Shown in pieces: positions 52,360 through 60,967 of a DNA stretch of 64,000 nucleotides. Below the pieces are notes generated by a model. It searched no databases and had not been told where the DNA came from. It worked only from the letters and a program-made list of their open reading frames with translations. The position numbers and the translations under genes are program-made. The DNA is from Acidibrevibacterium fodinaquatile (GTDB taxonomy: Bacteria; Pseudomonadota; Alphaproteobacteria; Acetobacterales; Acetobacteraceae): the NCBI RefSeq assembly GCF_003352165.1, contig NZ_CP029176.1, forward strand, positions 1 to 64,000. Reading direction: 5' to 3'. The first letter of the stretch is position 1, and the number at the start of each line of letters is the position of its first letter.

Positions 52360-55207
52360 ACCGGGGCTGCGCGCGGCGAGGCTGCCGCTGGCAACGCTGC
52401 GTTTGCAATGCCATCGCGGCTTTTCCCTCCGTGACGCCGCGCGCGTGGTTCCCTATGCCGCGCGCCTTGGCGTGAGCCATCTTTATCTGTCGCCGCTGTT
52501 TACCGCGCGCCCGGGCTCGACGCATGGCTATGACGTCATCGATCCCAATCGGGTGAACCCCGAACTCGGCGGGGAAGCGGCGCTGCGCCAACTCGTTGCG
52601 GCGCTGCGGGCGAACGGGATGGGGCTGATCCTCGATATCGTCCCCAACCACATGGCGGTTGGCGGCGGCTGGGGCGGCGGCGGCAACGCGTGGTGGCAGG
52701 ATGTGCTCGAATGGGGACGGGCGAGCCCTTACGCGGCCTTTTTCGACATCGACTGGCAGCCCCCGGCGCAGTATTTGCGCGGCAAGGTGCTGGCGCCGTT
52801 CCTCGGCCACCCCTATGCCCAATGTCTGGCCGAAGGTGACATCCGATTGGCGTTCGATGCCGAGGAAGGCCGGCTTGTCGCGACCTATTTCGAGCACGCT
52901 TTCCCGCTTGCGCCGCGCGACTATCCGGCCGTGCTCGGTGAGGACGATGCGGCCTTGGCGGCGATCGTTCGGCCGCTCGCCGCTATCGCCTCGTCTCGCC
53001 GTTTCAGGGCCACGGCCCGCAATGTGGCGGCGGTGACACGCCAGCGTCTACGCGATCCCGCCCTCGCCGCGGCGATCGCGCGGGCGTTGGCGCGGTTCGA
53101 TACCAGGCATCCGGCGGGACAGGCGCGGCTGCACCGCCTGCTCGCGCGGCAGGGCTATCGGCTCGCCTGGTGGCGCGCCGCCGATGACATCAACTGGCGC
53201 CGTTTTTTTGACATCACCGGCCTCGCCGGGCTTTGCGTCGAACGGCCGGCCGTGTTCGAGGCGACCCATGCGGGTGTGCTCCGTCTCTACGCAGAAGGGC
53301 TGATCGATGGCGTGCGGATCGATCATATCGATGGGCTCGCCGATCCCGCCGGCTATCTCCGGCGTCTCCGCCGCCGTCTTGCCGAAGCCGGCAAGCAGCG
53401 TCCGGCGGCCGCACCCCCCGGTCCGGCCGGGATCTGGGTGGAAAAAATTCTCGCCCCCGGTGAGACGCTCCCATCCCGCTGGGAGACGCTCGGGACCACC
53501 GGCTACGATTTCATGGACCAGGTCGGGGCGGTGCTGCACGACCCATCCGGTGCCGCGGCACTGACGCGGATTTGGCGCGAAGTCACGGGGAGCGCCGCGG
53601 CTTTCGCCGCCGAGGGGCATGCCGCGCGCCGACAGGTTCTTTGCGAGATCCTGCCCGCCGAGATGGCGGCGGCGGCGGCGGCCCTCCAGGAGAGCCTGCG
53701 CGATGACCCCACCGGCGGTGATGATGGATTGGCGTCCGTGCGCCGGGTTCTCGCGGCCTTGGTGGCCGCGTTTCCGGTCTATCGCATCTATGCGCGGGTG
53801 GGTTGTGCGAGTGACGCGGATCGGGCCGTCCTCGCGCGTGCCGCCGACGCGGCGCGGCCTGCCCTTGCGCGCACCGACCATGATCTGCTGGCGCGGATGG
53901 CGCGCTGGCTGCTCGGTGACGGGCCGGGCACCTTGTCGGGCGCCGCCCGCGCCCGCCTGCGCCGCGCGATGCGGCGCTTTCAGCAACTCACCGCGCCGGT
54001 TGCCGCGAAAGCGGTCGAGGATACCGCGTTTTACCGCTATGGCCGGCTGATTTCCCGCAACGAGGTGGGAAGCGACCCCGACCGCCTCGCCCTCACGCCG
54101 GCGGCGTTTCATGCCGCGATGGCGGCGCGCCAGGTGCAAGCGCCCCACGCCCTGCTGGCGACGGCAACGCATGACCATAAGCGCGGTGAGGATACGCGCG
54201 CCCGCCTTGCGGTGCTGAGCGAGATGCCGGAACTCTGGGCCGAGTGCCTGACGGCGTGGCGGCGCAGAACCGCCGCTTGGCGCCGCGACGATGCCCCGGA
54301 GACGGCGGATACGGTAATCTTGTTCCAAACGATCCTCGGCGCCTGGCCGCTCGATCTCGCCGCGGACGATGAGCGAGGGCTTGCGGCTTTCGCGGCACGG
54401 CTCGCGACCTGGCAGGAGAAGGCGCTGCGGGAGGCCAAGCGCCGCTCCCATTGGGCCGCGCCCGATCTCGAGTATGAGCGTCGCTGTCGAGACTTTCTCG
54501 CGCGCGTGCTGGCGCCGGCGCCGGCCGGAGGGCTGGCTGTGGAACTCGCGGCGATGGTCGCGCGCCTCGCCCCGGCCGGGGCGCTGAATAGTCTGGCGCA
54601 AACCACCCTCCGCCTGACCTCGCCGGGCATCCCCGATCTCTATCAAGGCACGGACATCTGGGATTTCAGTTTGGTCGACCCCGACAATCGCCGGCCGGTG
54701 GATTTCACCGCGCTCGCCGCCGGGCTCGACGAGGCATCGCCTGCCGATCATCTGCCTCACTGGCGGGACGGGCGGGTGAAACAGGCGCTGATTTGCCGGC
54801 TGCTCCGCCTTCGCGGGCGGTTTCCGGCATTGTTCGCCGAGGGGAGCTATCTCCCCCTCTCATTGACCGGGCGCCATGCCGGGCATGCGCTCGCCTTCGC
54901 GCGCTGCCATCGGGAGCACACATTGGTGGTGGTGGCAACCCGCCTTGCTGCCCCTCTGCTCGGCGTTGCGCCACAGCCGCTGGTCGCGCCATCGGCGTGG
55001 GAAGAGACGGCGCTCAGCCTGCCCGAAAGGCTCTGGGCGCGGCGAGGCGCCCTGGTGCTGACCGACACCCCCTCGCCGCCGCCGGGACGAACCCTCCCGC
55101 TTGCCGTCTTGCTGCGGGATTTTCCGGTCGCGGTCCTGCTTTTCCACCCCTCTGGCCGGAATGCCGGGGCCCGTCGAGCGCCGGAGCCTCGCGCCCGGAC
55201 GGTATGA
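52328..55207 (+). CDS. treY: malto-oligosyltrehalose synthase
   Basis: TreY isomerises the reducing end of maltodextrins to an alpha,alpha-1,1 bond. The 959-residue GH13_26 protein has LRLQCHRGFSLRDAARVVPY, LGVSHLYLSPLFTARPGSTHGYDV (split), DIVPNHMAV, nucleophile Asp332 in DGVRIDHIDGL, Glu372 in IWVEKILAPGE, GTTGYDF, and the late family motif TSPGIPDLYQGTD. The ATG at 52328 lies within the 3' end of treZ; the open frame extends much further upstream inside treZ but has no similarity there. It is the last gene of the operon; the C-terminal ~50 residues are Arg-rich and less conserved and run to the edge of the island. Confidence 0.95.
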   Translation: MPALLSSASGKPGLRAARLPLATLRLQCHRGFSLRDAARVVPYAARLGVSHLYLSPLFTARPGSTHGYDVIDPNRVNPELGGEAALRQLVAALRANGMGLILDIVPNHMAVGGGWGGGGNAWWQDVLEWGRASPYAAFFDIDWQPPAQYLRGKVLAPFLGHPYAQCLAEGDIRLAFDAEEGRLVATYFEHAFPLAPRDYPAVLGEDDAALAAIVRPLAAIASSRRFRATARNVAAVTRQRLRDPALAAAIARALARFDTRHPAGQARLHRLLARQGYRLAWWRAADDINWRRFFDITGLAGLCVERPAVFEATHAGVLRLYAEGLIDGVRIDHIDGLADPAGYLRRLRRRLAEAGKQRPAAAPPGPAGIWVEKILAPGETLPSRWETLGTTGYDFMDQVGAVLHDPSGAAALTRIWREVTGSAAAFAAEGHAARRQVLCEILPAEMAAAAAALQESLRDDPTGGDDGLASVRRVLAALVAAFPVYRIYARVGCASDADRAVLARAADAARPALARTDHDLLARMARWLLGDGPGTLSGAARARLRRAMRRFQQLTAPVAAKAVEDTAFYRYGRLISRNEVGSDPDRLALTPAAFHAAMAARQVQAPHALLATATHDHKRGEDTRARLAVLSEMPELWAECLTAWRRRTAAWRRDDAPETADTVILFQTILGAWPLDLAADDERGLAAFAARLATWQEKALREAKRRSHWAAPDLEYERRCRDFLARVLAPAPAGGLAVELAAMVARLAPAGALNSLAQTTLRLTSPGIPDLYQGTDIWDFSLVDPDNRRPVDFTALAAGLDEASPADHLPHWRDGRVKQALICRLLRLRGRFPALFAEGSYLPLSLTGRHAGHALAFARCHREHTLVVVATRLAAPLLGVAPQPLVAPSAWEETALSLPERLWARRGALVLTDTPSPPPGRTLPLAVLLRDFPVAVLLFHPSGRNAGARRAPEPRARTV

Positions 55208-55371
55208 TCGCGCCCTTCAGGGAGTGGACGCGGCGGTGGAAAAGTAGGTCATGGAGCGAAGGCACCCATCAAATCGGCAACTGAGACGCTGCTTCCGAAG
55301 CTCATTACCAATGCGCAGCCCTGGGCCCTCAACGTCCTTAGCTCGGCCAATGCCTCATCAGCGCTGGTGAC

Positions 55372-55587
55372 GGCGTGCCCGTGCCCGGCGACACGATCCG
55401 CGGCACCTACCGCGAGGCGATCCAGCTCGCCTCCGGCCGCTGCGCCCTGGTCGAGAACGCCCAGGAATTCACCCTCGTCCCCTGGCGGCCGGTGATCGCG
55501 CGAAGCCTTGGGCGCGAGGTCGCCGGGCTCGTCACCGATGGCGGGATTTTCTGGCAGGTCGGCCGGGATCGAGGGCTTGGCATCTGA
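55372..55587 (+). pseudogene. C-terminal remnant of a conjugative relaxase (DUF3363 type)
   Basis: About 71 codons, beginning VPVPGDTIRGTYREAI and going on through LASGRCALVENAQEFTLVPW, GREVAGLV and ending GRDRGLGI. This is the recognisable end of DUF3363-containing VirD2/TraI-like relaxases of rhizobial-type plasmids and ICEs, where the last residues read similarly. Full proteins have about 600-700 residues; the relaxase catalytic part is gone. The match is made by memory of the family ending, not a search. It indicates that a conjugative plasmid or ICE once inserted here. Confidence 0.7.
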
Positions 55588-55802
55588 TGCCCTGCTGAGG
55601 CGCAGGATCTCCAGGTCGCGCCGGAGAACCCTGGTGGTGAAAATCTGACGCTTCGTATTAAGGCGCTGAGTACCGCAGCGGGTGGGGAACCGGCAGCTGA
55701 ATCTAGCGTGCGATCGGGCTGAGGTGACCATTCGCCGTCCGACGATCTTTGGCCGGAAGCGGCAATCGATCTTCTTCGACCGGGGTGCAGTCCCGAGGAT
55801 TC

Positions 55803-57617
55803 ATGCTAGGATATAATACGAATGGGGAGTTGCCTTTTCGCCCTGGCAAAATACTGGGGCTGATCACCTTGAGCGGCGATCAGCCAAGGTTGGCGGGATC
55901 GGACGTCGGCGTGTTCGTGCCTTTCGGCGCTCTGGAGCCGAGCCGGGCGGCGACAGAAGCGACCATGGTCGAGCTCGTCTCGCGCCTGGATCGCGACGCG
56001 GCGCTCCTTGTATGTGGGCACGTGAATGCCTTGGTCACGGGCTCCGGTATCAGTGACGTCCGGGAGCGGCAGCAGCGGGCATTTCGCGCCGTAGGCACCC
56101 CAGACGACTGCGACCTGATCAACCGATGGCACCTCGGCACGCGTCCCAAGGGAGCGTCCGCCGTCATCTTTTTCCAGGGCCAGCTACTGGAACTCACGCG
56201 CTGGCTGGCGCTGCACGGCTCGCCCGCAACCGGCGATCCGGCGTGCTTTGGTCAGACCGAGGTGCGGAAGATATTTTTGCGGGCCGCGCTTCTTGCTTCA
56301 GAGTTGTGGGCCAAGCGAACATTCAGCGATCGACTAAGCGGGGGCCAGACCGGCGCCGAGGCGATTGAACGAGCGCTGGGCGCGTTCAGGAAAAGCATAG
56401 AGGAGAGCGGGGTCGCTGCCCACCCGGGCATTGCGATCGCGCGAGGGCGACTGTTGTTCGAGCGATTTCTGCCGGAGCGGCTGCCCACCTACCGCAGCGA
56501 TTTCGCAACGGCGACCGGCATGAGCATCGGCGATTACCTGACGTGCGTGACGATGCTCATGCCGAAGGTCTCCGACCAGCCGAGCGACGGCACGGCGCTC
56601 TTCAGAGAGACGTATGCTGCCCGCACGGAATTCGCCGCCAAATTCGCGCTCTTCCTGCGGCAAACGTCTCAGACGCCGGACGAATTAAAGACCAGTCTTG
56701 AAAAGGGCTTCGAGAAGAATGGTTTCAAGGCGGTCCGAGAGAAGCCCATCCTGGCTACTCCGGCGGGGTGGTACGTCATCCTCGACGCGGCATACTTCGT
56801 CGACCACTTCACCCTGTCCCCCCTTTTCAAGGTGATCTCTTCGGGCAAGCAGGTCGAGAAGGTGTTTGGCGCATTTGGCGATGCCTTCGAGGACTACGTG
56901 ATTGAGATCCTAGAACGGCGCTATCCCGCGACGTTCGGCGTGCGACGGCTCTTTACGCGGACGAAGAGCCGCGAAGAGAACCCCGAATTCGAGATCGACG
57001 CGCTCCTGAACGAAGGCGCGGACCTCGTCATCATGGAGATGAAGGCGGCGTTCGTTCCCGAGCGATCGATACTCACCGACAACCCGGCAAGTTTCTTGAG
57101 AGAGCTGAGGAAAAAGTACGCCGTCGAGCCGGGCGAGCAAGATCGCGAGGTCGGGGTCGCGCAGCTTGCCAGGCAAATCCGCGCCATTTTGCTCGACCGG
57201 TGGGACGGCGCTGAGATAGATCATGGCCAGCTTCGGCGGATATACCCCGTACTGGTGGTTCACGATGAGCGCCTTGCCTCACCGGGGGTCGGCGCCTTTT
57301 TGAATGAGCGCTTCCGGGAGCGCTTGCGAGACGCCGCACGAGCGAAAGTGCGGGTCGAGGACCTCACCATCATGACGATCCACGACCTGGAGATCAAAGA
57401 ATCGTCGGACGGGTTCTCTCTGACCGCCCTTCTTGCCGCCTATGTCGCCGGCTCGCGAGGCGGGATGGTCGCCCTGCATAACTTCCTGGCGCGCCATCCG
57501 ACCTACAGCACGATGGTCAGGCCAAACGAAACGCTGATGGCGAACTCGCTGGCGGAGGTCGAGGAGTTGAAGAACCGACTCTTTCCGAAGACTGAGGGCG
57601 ACGAGGCCGCGTCGTGA
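55803..57617 (+). CDS. orphan protein with a PD-(D/E)XK nuclease core
   Basis: The 604-residue protein (ATG 55803, preceded by GAGGA; an ATG at 55749 would add 18 residues) has no family I recognise over residues 1-340. Residues about 355-480 have the layout of a PD-(D/E)XK nuclease: Glu363 in a helix (GDAFEDYVIEIL), Asp399 in FEIDALL and E412-M-K414 in LVIMEMKAAF, with a later helix containing QLARQI. A helical C-terminal part follows. There is no signal peptide or membrane segment. Base composition is lower in GC than the neighbours. It stands between a relaxase remnant and a toxin remnant. A nuclease role, in defence or element maintenance, is inference; no partner gene is visible. Confidence 0.72.
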   Translation: MLGYNTNGELPFRPGKILGLITLSGDQPRLAGSDVGVFVPFGALEPSRAATEATMVELVSRLDRDAALLVCGHVNALVTGSGISDVRERQQRAFRAVGTPDDCDLINRWHLGTRPKGASAVIFFQGQLLELTRWLALHGSPATGDPACFGQTEVRKIFLRAALLASELWAKRTFSDRLSGGQTGAEAIERALGAFRKSIEESGVAAHPGIAIARGRLLFERFLPERLPTYRSDFATATGMSIGDYLTCVTMLMPKVSDQPSDGTALFRETYAARTEFAAKFALFLRQTSQTPDELKTSLEKGFEKNGFKAVREKPILATPAGWYVILDAAYFVDHFTLSPLFKVISSGKQVEKVFGAFGDAFEDYVIEILERRYPATFGVRRLFTRTKSREENPEFEIDALLNEGADLVIMEMKAAFVPERSILTDNPASFLRELRKKYAVEPGEQDREVGVAQLARQIRAILLDRWDGAEIDHGQLRRIYPVLVVHDERLASPGVGAFLNERFRERLRDAARAKVRVEDLTIMTIHDLEIKESSDGFSLTALLAAYVAGSRGGMVALHNFLARHPTYSTMVRPNETLMANSLAEVEELKNRLFPKTEGDEAAS

Positions 57618-57674
57618 AGCTCGTGACGACGATCGGGGTTTGCGCCGATGCCGACGATAGCGTTCATCGGTAGG

Positions 57675-58037
57675 ATGCTGCTCTGGGCAGCGGGCGCCCC
57701 GCGCCGACCACCGCGCGCCGTGCGGACGCTGCTTGAGGATGAAGCGAACGAATTGCTGTTCAGCGCCGCCAGTCTCTGGGAGGTGGCGATCAAGCAGCAA
57801 CTGGGACGGGCGGATTTTCATGCCGACGCACGGCTGCTGCGGCGTGGCCTGCTCGATAACGGCTATGCCGAGCTTCCCGTCACCAGTGCGCATGCCACAG
57901 CCCTCGACCTCCTGCCGCCGCTGCACAAAGACCCGTTCGACCGCATGCTGATCGCGCAGGCACTGCTCGAGGGGATCACGCTGCTGACCGCGGACGCCAA
58001 CCTCGCGCGATATCCAGGACCGATCCGGGCGATCTGA
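57675..58037 (+). pseudogene. VapC-type PIN-domain toxin lacking its N-terminal strand
   Basis: The frame resembles VapC ribonuclease toxins from LLWAAGAP onward: FSAASLWEVAIKQQLGR with the second acidic residue, LPVTSAHA, DPFDRMLIAQAL and LLTADANLARYP with the later Asp residues. In intact homologues LLW is preceded by LLLDTH, which carries the first catalytic Asp. Here the preceding residues (from an ATG at 57648) read PTIAFIGRM, so that Asp is missing. No VapB antitoxin gene precedes it; the nuclease-like gene ends 30 bases before the 57648 ATG. Truncation by insertion of the upstream segment is the simplest reading. Probably inactive. Confidence 0.75.
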
Positions 58038-58120
58038 TATCGGCCAACAAGGATCACCTGCGCGCATCACAACGACGCGGCCGGTGCGGCGCGCGGCATG
58101 GCGCACCGTCGCCCCGCGGC

Positions 58121-60967
58121 CTATCCGCGCGCGGCGCGGCGGCGGGTCGGGGCCGGGACGGGGAGCGGGGAAGCGTCCTCGGGCGGGGTCAGCGCCTCGA
58201 GCAGGGCGGCACGAAGCTGCAGCAATCGCTGTTCGTTTTCGATTTTCAGACCGAACACGTCCTTGACATAGAACACGTCCACCGCCCGCACGCCGTAGGT
58301 GGTGACATGGGCGGAGGCGATTTGAAGGCCGAGGGCACTGATGCGGGCGGTAACGTCATGGAGCAGGCCGGGGCGGTCGCGGCCGTTGACCTCGAGCACG
58401 GTGTAGGTGCTGGAGGCGTGGTTATCGACGACGACGCGCGGCGGCACATGGATCGCGCGCATGCGGCTGCCGATCAAGCCGCGCGAGAGTTTGCGGATTT
58501 CAGACGCCAAGCGCAGCCGCCCGGACAGCGCCTGCTCGATCAACACCGAGAGCCGCGCGAGGCGGTGCGGCGCGTCGAAGGCGCCGCCGCTGGTATCCTG
58601 GATCCAAAAGACGTCGAGCGCCATGCCGTTGGTCATGGTGTGGATGCGCGCATCGACGATCGAGGCGCCGGCGATGGCCAGCGCCCCGGCGATGCGGCTG
58701 AAGAGGCCGGCATGGTCTTCGGTATAGATCGTGACCTCGGTCACGGCGCGCGCCGGCAGCGGCTCCGACGAGACCACCAGGCGCTCGTGGCGAGCCTCGG
58801 CGGTCCGGATCATCGCGGCGTGGCGGGCATGGGTCGGCGGGTCGAAGGAGAGCCAGTAGCTCGGGTAACCGAGGCCGAGGAAATGCTCGAGATCGGGTTT
58901 CGGCCAGTCCGCCAGGATCTCCGCGAGCGCCGCACGCGCGCGATTGACGCGGGTGTCGCGTTCGGTGGTGGCGAGCCCGCCTTCGAGCACTTCCATCACC
59001 CGGCCGAAGATTTCGCGCAACAGCGTCGCCTTCCAGCCATTCCAGACCTTCGGCGAGACGGCGCGCATGTCGGCGACGGTAAGCACCAGCAAAAGGCGCA
59101 GCCGCTCCGGGGACTGGATGGTATCGGCGAGGTCGAGGATGGTTTTGGGGTCGTCGATATCGCGTTTGAAGGCGGTCTGGCTCAGCAGCAAATGATGCAA
59201 CACCAGCCAGGAGACCATTTCGGTCTCCTCCGCCGAGAGGCCGAGCGCCGGCCCAACCTCGAGCGCGATTTCGGCGCCGATCTCCGAATGATCGCCGCCG
59301 CGCCCCTTGGCGATGTCGTGCAGCAGCATCGCGACATAGAGCGCGCGGCGCGATTGCAGATGATCGACGAGCCCGGTCGCGACCGGGGCGATTTCGGCGA
59401 GGTCGCCCTGCTCGAGCAGGTTGAGCACCCGCACCGCCTCGATCGTATGCTCATCGACGGTAAAGACATGGTAGGTGTCGAACTGCATCTGCCCGACGAT
59501 GCGCGCCCAGTCGGGCAGGAAGCGCGAGAGGAACCCGGTTTCGTTGAGCACGCCGAGCCAGCGTGCGCCATCCGGCCGCGCCGGCGCGCCGCGATAGAGG
59601 GCGGGGGTGCGCCCACAGAGGAGATCGAGAAACAGCGCCGTCGCTTCGGGATCGTGGCGAAGCAGGACGGCGGCGCGTTCGTTGCGAATGAGGCCGCGCA
59701 ACGCCAGCGGATGGAGATCAAGGCCACGATCACGGGCGATTTGCAAAAGGCGCAGCATCTGACGCGGCTCGCGCTCAAAGCCGCGGCCCGGGGCGGGGAG
59801 CAGCTTGCCGTCGGCGAGCACGAAACCGGCTTCGACCAACGCGGGATCGGTTTCCGCGGCGAGCGCCGGCGGGCCGAGGGCGGCGCGCAGCAACGCCGGT
59901 TCGAGAACGCCGGAGATGCGGACGATTTCGCGGACGGTGAGGAAATAATGCCGCATGAAGCGCTCGACCCCATCCTGGCGGCCATGGCGGGTATAGCCCA
60001 TGCGGGCACCGACCACCGGCTGAAGATCGAAGGTCAGCCGCTCCTCGGCGCGGCCGGCGACATAGTGGAGATGAAAACGCAGCGTCCAGAGAAAATTCGA
60101 TGACCGCCGGGCAAGACGCAACTCGGTTTCGGTCAGCAAGGGGCTGCCGGAGCCGGGCGCCTCGGCGAGTTCCTCGAAGCGTTTGATGCCGAGGGTCGCG
60201 CGGGCGATCCAGAAAAGTGTCTGCAGATCGCGGAGACCGCCGCGGCCCTCCTTGATGTTGGGTTCGACGAGGAAGGGGTTGTCGCCGAAGCGGCGATGGC
60301 GGGCTTCGCGTTCGGCTTGCTTGGCGGCGATGAACTCGCCGGGCGAGGCCGCGCAAAAAGCGGAAAAGCGGGTCTGGAACTCATCGAAAAGCGCGCGTTC
60401 GCCGGCGAGGAAGCGGGCATCGAGCAGGGTGGTGCGGATGGTGGTGTCGCTCGCCGCGGCTTCGAGGCATTGCGCGACCGAGCGCGTCGCGTGGCCAACC
60501 TTGAGGCCGAGATCCCAAAGAAAATAGAGCATGAACTCGACGACGCGGAGCGTCCCCGGGGTTGGTTCGCGCGCGGTGATGAACAGGAGGTCGAGGTCGG
60601 AAAACGGCGCCAGCATGCCGCGGCCATAGCCACCGGTCGCGACCAGGGCGAGCGGCTCGGGGGCGCCGTTGATCTGAACGGCATGGGCGTGGAGAGCCGA
60701 AACCAGCCCGTCCGTGAGTTCGCCGAGCAATTGCGCGGCTTGCAAGCCGGCGAGCCTTCCTTGCTCGAAGACATCGCGGACATGCCCCTGAATGCGGGCG
60801 AGATGGCGGCGGAAAACGCCGAACGCGGCGTCGCGCGCCGGCGCCTCGCTCCCCTCCTCGCCGCCCGACATCTCGCCGATGAGATCGGCGAGCGATTGGG
60901 CGAGCTCGGACGAGGCACGCTCAGGCAGCAGCGGCGCGGCGGGTGAGGTCAACATCATTGGCATCAT
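58121..60967 (-). CDS. glnD: bifunctional uridylyltransferase/uridylyl-removing enzyme GlnD
   Basis: GlnD senses glutamine and adds or removes UMP on PII proteins. The 948-residue protein has the nucleotidyltransferase motif GGYGRGMLAPFSDLDLLF near residues 112-129, the NIKEGRGGLRDLQT segment, an HD domain with DEHTIEAVRVLN and LLHDIAKGRGGDHSEIGAE, and two C-terminal ACT domains starting near VTIYTEDHAGLFSRI and LEVNGRDRPGLLHDV. It is full length. The start ATG 60967 overlaps the mutS stop (ATGA); two further Met codons follow. The mutS-glnD order occurs in other alphaproteobacteria. Confidence 0.96.
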   Translation of the reverse strand: MMPMMLTSPAAPLLPERASSELAQSLADLIGEMSGGEEGSEAPARDAAFGVFRRHLARIQGHVRDVFEQGRLAGLQAAQLLGELTDGLVSALHAHAVQINGAPEPLALVATGGYGRGMLAPFSDLDLLFITAREPTPGTLRVVEFMLYFLWDLGLKVGHATRSVAQCLEAAASDTTIRTTLLDARFLAGERALFDEFQTRFSAFCAASPGEFIAAKQAEREARHRRFGDNPFLVEPNIKEGRGGLRDLQTLFWIARATLGIKRFEELAEAPGSGSPLLTETELRLARRSSNFLWTLRFHLHYVAGRAEERLTFDLQPVVGARMGYTRHGRQDGVERFMRHYFLTVREIVRISGVLEPALLRAALGPPALAAETDPALVEAGFVLADGKLLPAPGRGFEREPRQMLRLLQIARDRGLDLHPLALRGLIRNERAAVLLRHDPEATALFLDLLCGRTPALYRGAPARPDGARWLGVLNETGFLSRFLPDWARIVGQMQFDTYHVFTVDEHTIEAVRVLNLLEQGDLAEIAPVATGLVDHLQSRRALYVAMLLHDIAKGRGGDHSEIGAEIALEVGPALGLSAEETEMVSWLVLHHLLLSQTAFKRDIDDPKTILDLADTIQSPERLRLLLVLTVADMRAVSPKVWNGWKATLLREIFGRVMEVLEGGLATTERDTRVNRARAALAEILADWPKPDLEHFLGLGYPSYWLSFDPPTHARHAAMIRTAEARHERLVVSSEPLPARAVTEVTIYTEDHAGLFSRIAGALAIAGASIVDARIHTMTNGMALDVFWIQDTSGGAFDAPHRLARLSVLIEQALSGRLRLASEIRKLSRGLIGSRMRAIHVPPRVVVDNHASSTYTVLEVNGRDRPGLLHDVTARISALGLQIASAHVTTYGVRAVDVFYVKDVFGLKIENEQRLLQLRAALLEALTPPEDASPLPVPAPTRRRAARG

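Larger units (their letters stand above)
55208..58080. mobile_element. remnant of an integrated element between treY and glnD
   Basis: A 2.9-kb stretch with visibly lower GC and different codon use than its neighbours. It contains a relaxase C-terminal remnant, an orphan PD-(D/E)XK protein gene and a 5'-truncated vapC. No integrase, transposase, tRNA or clear terminal repeat is visible, so the borders are approximate. The 164 bases before the relaxase remnant (55208-55371) and 215 bases after it (55588-55802) hold no gene I can support. Confidence 0.6.

Noticed and set aside
55249-55731. Minus-strand 160-codon frame in the island
   Set aside because: It overlaps the relaxase remnant, whose plus-strand protein is recognisable. 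The last 40 residues look protein-like but match nothing I know, so I do not call it.
58307-60103. Plus-strand 598-codon frame opposite glnD
   Set aside because: Shadow of glnD; no recognisable motif and no start signal.
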